A stretch of DNA of 64,000 nt from Arthrobacter_J sp038199985. Its GTDB lineage: Bacteria > Actinomycetota > Actinomycetes > Actinomycetales > Micrococcaceae. The notes below the pieces were generated by a model. It saw nothing but the letters and a program-made list of their open reading frames with translations. It was not told where the DNA came from and searched no databases. A program made the position numbers and the translations under genes. Below are positions 61,401 through 64,000 of this stretch, piece by piece. Positions within the stretch are counted from its first letter, which is position 1. Each line of letters opens with the position of its first letter. The stretch spans positions 1 through 64,000 of the forward strand of contig JBBPYK010000131.1 in NCBI GenBank assembly GCA_038199985.1, given 5' to 3'.

Positions 61401-62108
61401 TCATCCTCCGGCGGAAACAATTCCCGTTTCGTACGCTATGACGACAGCTTGAACTCTGTCGCGGGCCTGTAATTTCGCGAGGATATGCCCCACATGCGTT
61501 TTCACCGTTGCCTCGGACAGGAACAGCATGGCCGCGATTTCTGGGTTCGATTGACCCTGCGCAATGAGGGTGAACACTTCGCGCTCGCGGGGTGTGAGGG
61601 TGGCGACGGCGGCGCTGTGCGTGTCCTTTTCGGGTGAGGGCTGGCGCAGCAGCGGTGCCACGTGTTCCAGGAGCCGGCGGGTGGTGGAGGGCGCTATGAC
61701 GGCGTCGCCGCGGTGGACGGTGCGGATGGCTTCGAGCAGCTCTTCCGGGGGCGCGTCCTTGAGGAGAAATCCGCTGGCACCGGCGTGGATGGCGGCGAGC
61801 GCGTATTCGTCGAGGTCAAAGGTGGTCAGGACGACGATGCGGACGGTTGGTTCGCCGTCGCTGGTTTCTCTGGCGTGGTCCAGGATGCGTTGGGTTGCTT
61901 CGATCCCGTCCATGCCGGGCATGCGGACGTCCATGAGAACGACGTCGGCCCTGGTGGTGGCGAGCGACGCGACAGCTTCGGCACCGTTGCCGGCCTGGGC
62001 GACGACCTCGAGGTCCGGTTGTGAGTTGATGAGCATGCTGAAGCCGCTGCGGACCAGTTGTTGGTCATCAACGAGGGTCACCCGGATAGGTGGAGCGGGG
62101 GTGGTCAT
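61401..62108 (-). CDS. NarL/LuxR-family response regulator
   Basis: 235 residues. Receiver domain (5-120): IRVTLVDDQQLVRSGF, phospho-acceptor Asp in VVLMDVRMPGMDG, later Thr and Lys in VVLTTFDLDEY and GFLLKDAPPEE. LuxR HTH (about 165-225): LTPREREVFTLIAQGQSNPEIAAMLFLSEATVKTH in outline. Starts at ATG 62108, after GGAGG with 4-nt spacing (ATG 62111 is adjacent and possible); it overlaps the kinase stop. Likely activates the downstream ABC genes. Confidence 0.94.
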   Translation of the reverse strand: MTTPAPPIRVTLVDDQQLVRSGFSMLINSQPDLEVVAQAGNGAEAVASLATTRADVVLMDVRMPGMDGIEATQRILDHARETSDGEPTVRIVVLTTFDLDEYALAAIHAGASGFLLKDAPPEELLEAIRTVHRGDAVIAPSTTRRLLEHVAPLLRQPSPEKDTHSAAVATLTPREREVFTLIAQGQSNPEIAAMLFLSEATVKTHVGHILAKLQARDRVQAVVIAYETGIVSAGG

Positions 62109-63289
62109 CATGCCTCCGTATAGGGGATGAACGCTTGGACGGAGAATCCGCCGCTGCGCGCTGGTCCGGCGGTCAGGGTGCCTTCGTATAGTTTTACACG
62201 TTCGCTCATGCCGCGAATTCCTTGGCATGGGCCCGCGCTCGAGGGGTCGGGGGCGGCGCCTCGACCGTTGTCTTCGGCGTGGAGTTCAAGTCCCCGGGCA
62301 GTCCATGTCTGGGTGATGGCGGCGTGGATGTTGGGCCCGGCATGTTTGAGGATGTTGGTGAGGGATTCCTGAATCACACGGTACGCAGTGAGCTCGGCAC
62401 CCGGTGGTAGAGGTCTGCGCGGCTGTCCGTGGATGGTGAAGTGGGCGTCGAGGCCTGAGGATTTGAGCATTTCGACGAGGATGGGAATGTCCACGAGCGT
62501 GGGTAGGGGCCGGGTGGAGGAGGCTTCGTCGCCGCGTAGCACTCCGAGTAGGCGGCGCATTTCACGCAGCGAAGCGCGGCCGGTTTCGGCGATCGTTTCC
62601 AGGGTTTGCGGTGCGACGTCGGGGTCTGCCGCGCTGGCGTATCGGGCGCCGTCGGCCTGGGTGATGATGACGGAGAGGGAGTGCGCAATGATGTCGTGCA
62701 TTTCTCGGGCAATGTGACTGCGTTCGTCTGCGGCGGCGAGATCGCGTTCTTGTTGCCGTTCAACTTCGAGCCGATGAGTACGATCTTCAAGGGCTTGGAC
62801 GATCAGGCGGCGGCTGCGGGCGAGGTCACCGAAGGCCCAGCAGGCCAGCAGCAGTGGCACGGTGAACGCGAAAATGACGATGATGACCAGCAGGTTCTGG
62901 CCGACGCCCAGAAAGCCGCCGTAGCGGGTGACCGCCATGATGACTCCCAGGACTGATAGTCCGAGGCCGCCGAGGCTGGCCCAACGGGGACCGTACGCTG
63001 CAAGGGCATACACCACCATCGGGACACTGACCTGTGCTGGCATGGGCTCGACGCCGATAGCCCACTGGGTAATACAGACCAGCGCGACGGCGGCCCCGGC
63101 AAGAACCGGACGGGTGCGACGCCAGGCCAAGGGGATCAACAGCCCAGCGGAGACGGCAAACTGGAGTATGTAATTCGTGGACGCATAGGGGATCAGCGCG
63201 AAGGTGAGGAAGAGAATCGTGGCAAATAGTGCGTCAACGAGCTGACGGTGATTTCCCATCCAGCGTACAAAGCGGTGGTGCAGACCCAT
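62108..63289 (-). CDS. Sensor histidine kinase, HisKA_3 type
   Basis: 393 residues from ATG 63289; an in-frame ATG at 63331 would add 14. Five or six N-terminal TM helices with very short loops (about 15-160), a short coiled coil, then the phospho-acceptor box REMHDIIAHSLSVIITQADGARY, and an HATPase domain with TAYRVIQESLTNILKHAG (N box) and GRGAAPDPSSAGPCQGIRGMSERVKLY in outline (G boxes). The membrane-embedded sensor without a real extracellular domain is typical of kinases sensing envelope stress. Pairs with the regulator overlapping its 3' end. Confidence 0.93.
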   Translation of the reverse strand: MGLHHRFVRWMGNHRQLVDALFATILFLTFALIPYASTNYILQFAVSAGLLIPLAWRRTRPVLAGAAVALVCITQWAIGVEPMPAQVSVPMVVYALAAYGPRWASLGGLGLSVLGVIMAVTRYGGFLGVGQNLLVIIVIFAFTVPLLLACWAFGDLARSRRLIVQALEDRTHRLEVERQQERDLAAADERSHIAREMHDIIAHSLSVIITQADGARYASAADPDVAPQTLETIAETGRASLREMRRLLGVLRGDEASSTRPLPTLVDIPILVEMLKSSGLDAHFTIHGQPRRPLPPGAELTAYRVIQESLTNILKHAGPNIHAAITQTWTARGLELHAEDNGRGAAPDPSSAGPCQGIRGMSERVKLYEGTLTAGPARSGGFSVQAFIPYTEA

Positions 63290-63383
63290 GAGGTAAAACT
63301 CTATTCCGTCATCGAGCCGTCCGGCATCCACCCACGGGTTGAGTTGCCGCTACCAACCCGTCGTCGCCCAACGCCACCATCCC

Positions 63384-63460
63384 GGCCGAGATCACCCCTG
63401 GCCCACGAAATACCCCGCGCAGGGGGTGATCTCGTCGGCTAAACCCTGACCTCGGCCCAA
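63384..63460. repeat. Intergenic palindromic repeat, copy D (reverse orientation)
   Basis: Arms CGAGATCACCCCTG (63387-63400) and CAGGGGGTGATCTCG (63420-63434), one bulged base, then AAACCCTGACCTCGGCCC (63441-63458), identical to the flank of copy C. Lies in the 211-bp gap between the kinase gene and leuB, which are divergent. Confidence 0.82.
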
Positions 63461-63542
63461 GGATCAGCGGGAAAGCAGCGGGGAGCGTCCAGAATGTGGG
63501 ACCGAGTGACCACGATGTGGCCGGGTTTCCTATGCTGGGGGT

Positions 63543-64000
63543 ATGAGTGCATCCATGAATCTGGCAGTTATCCCCGGCGACGGTATTGGTCCGGAGGTTA
63601 TCAGCGAAGCAGTGAAGGTCCTGCGGAAGGTGACGGAAGCGGACGGGGTGGAGCTCCAGCTCACGGAGTATCCGCTGGGGGCCGAGCACTGGCTGACCAC
63701 AGGGGAGACGCTCCCAGATGAAACACTCGCCAAGTTGCGTAACCATGACGCGATTCTGTTTGGCGCTGTGGGTGCTGCTCCTGGCGATACGCGGATCCCC
63801 TCGGGAATCATTGAGCGCGAGATGCTTCTGAAGCTACGTTTTTCCCTCGACCATTACGTGAATTTGCGTCCCTCCAAGCTCATGGCCGGCGTTGAGAGTC
63901 CGTTGGCGAATCCGGGCATCATCGACTTCGTGGTGGTGCGCGAGGGCACTGAGGGTCCCTATGTTGGCAACGGTGGCGTGCTGCGCAGCGGGACAAAGCA
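63543..64000 (+). CDS. leuB: 3-isopropylmalate dehydrogenase, N-terminal part (runs off the window)
   Basis: Oxidises and decarboxylates 3-isopropylmalate in leucine synthesis. The first 152 codons are visible from ATG 63543. NLAVIPGDGIGPEV is the N-terminal dehydrogenase signature; DAILFGAVGAAPGD, LLKLRFSLDHYVNLRPSKL (substrate Arg residues) and VVVREGTEGPYVGNGG complete the N-terminal half. The C-terminal Mg and NAD sites lie beyond the window. Belongs with the ilv genes in branched-chain synthesis. Confidence 0.94.
   Translation, partial: MSASMNLAVIPGDGIGPEVISEAVKVLRKVTEADGVELQLTEYPLGAEHWLTTGETLPDETLAKLRNHDAILFGAVGAAPGDTRIPSGIIEREMLLKLRFSLDHYVNLRPSKLMAGVESPLANPGIIDFVVVREGTEGPYVGNGGVLRSGTK

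Noticed and set aside
54419..63460. Repeat copies as a CRISPR array
   Set aside because: Copies are far apart, in both orientations, without regular spacers or cas genes.

Overview
The window is a gene-dense stretch of high-GC Gram-positive chromosome, most likely from a member of the Micrococcaceae (Arthrobacter and relatives). Support comes from the ilvD / ilvB-ilvN-ilvC / serA / leuB grouping, a homoprotocatechuate dioxygenase of the Arthrobacter/Brevibacterium type, tRNA genes without encoded CCA, frequent GTG/TTG starts and a leaderless-looking ilv leader peptide. Genus is inferred from gene content only. No phage, insertion sequence or CRISPR array was seen.

Layout. 0-4 kb: end of sbcD and complete sbcC. 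4-7 kb: arsenic locus (divergent arsR; acr3; an ArsO-like flavoprotein); its Acr3 appears to lack an internal segment that includes the conserved TM9 motif. 7-10.3 kb: an MFS transporter, an IclR regulator and a divergent MHS-family transporter. 10.3-10.8 kb: a gene-free stretch with two hairpins that share one loop sequence. 10.8-16.5 kb: a tightly overlapping operon for homoprotocatechuate meta-cleavage (FAH-RraA fusion, GntR, DapA-like aldolase, hpaE, hpaD). 16.6-18.4 kb: a soluble Ser/Thr kinase and a MarR-like protein either side of a strong dyad. 18.4-21.7 kb: a 2-oxoacid dehydrogenase operon (E1alpha, E1beta, lipoyl-only protein, alpha/beta hydrolase), resembling an acetoin-type E2 split into two genes. 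22-24.5 kb: a SipW-type secretion cassette (small TasA-like protein, extended signal peptidase, LamG protein). 24.5-26.6 kb: an APC permease and a divergent Lrp regulator. 26.7-32.4 kb: nrtR-nadA-nadB-nadC-nadS, every junction overlapping by 4 nt. 32.4-34.8 kb: LLM flavin oxidoreductase-marR-SDR operon. 34.9-42.2 kb: RND efflux pump, malate:quinone oxidoreductase, an orphan peptide-binding lipoprotein and a fasciclin lipoprotein. 42.4-48.9 kb: tRNA-Leu, bcp, a MarR regulator, tRNA-Lys, a membrane-anchored acidic protein, a hydroxyacid dehydrogenase, a hypothetical, a LysR regulator and ilvD. 49-54.4 kb: an attenuator-controlled ilvBNC operon, then serA. 54.6-57.8 kb: metG, a conserved hypothetical and an AbiEi/DUF559-like protein. 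58-63.3 kb: FtsX-type ABC transporter with its two-component system. 63.5 kb to the end: start of leuB.

Integration. Branched-chain amino-acid synthesis (ilvD, ilvBNC, leuB) and serine synthesis share the right-hand third; the ilv operon carries a leader peptide with 7 of 14 branched-chain residues followed by a terminator. De novo NAD synthesis is a single operon headed by its NUDIX-type repressor, with a dyad in front. Four copies of an approximately 80-bp intergenic palindromic repeat lie between 54.4 and 63.5 kb; their arms differ in sequence but remain complementary, which makes them the most unusual non-coding feature here.
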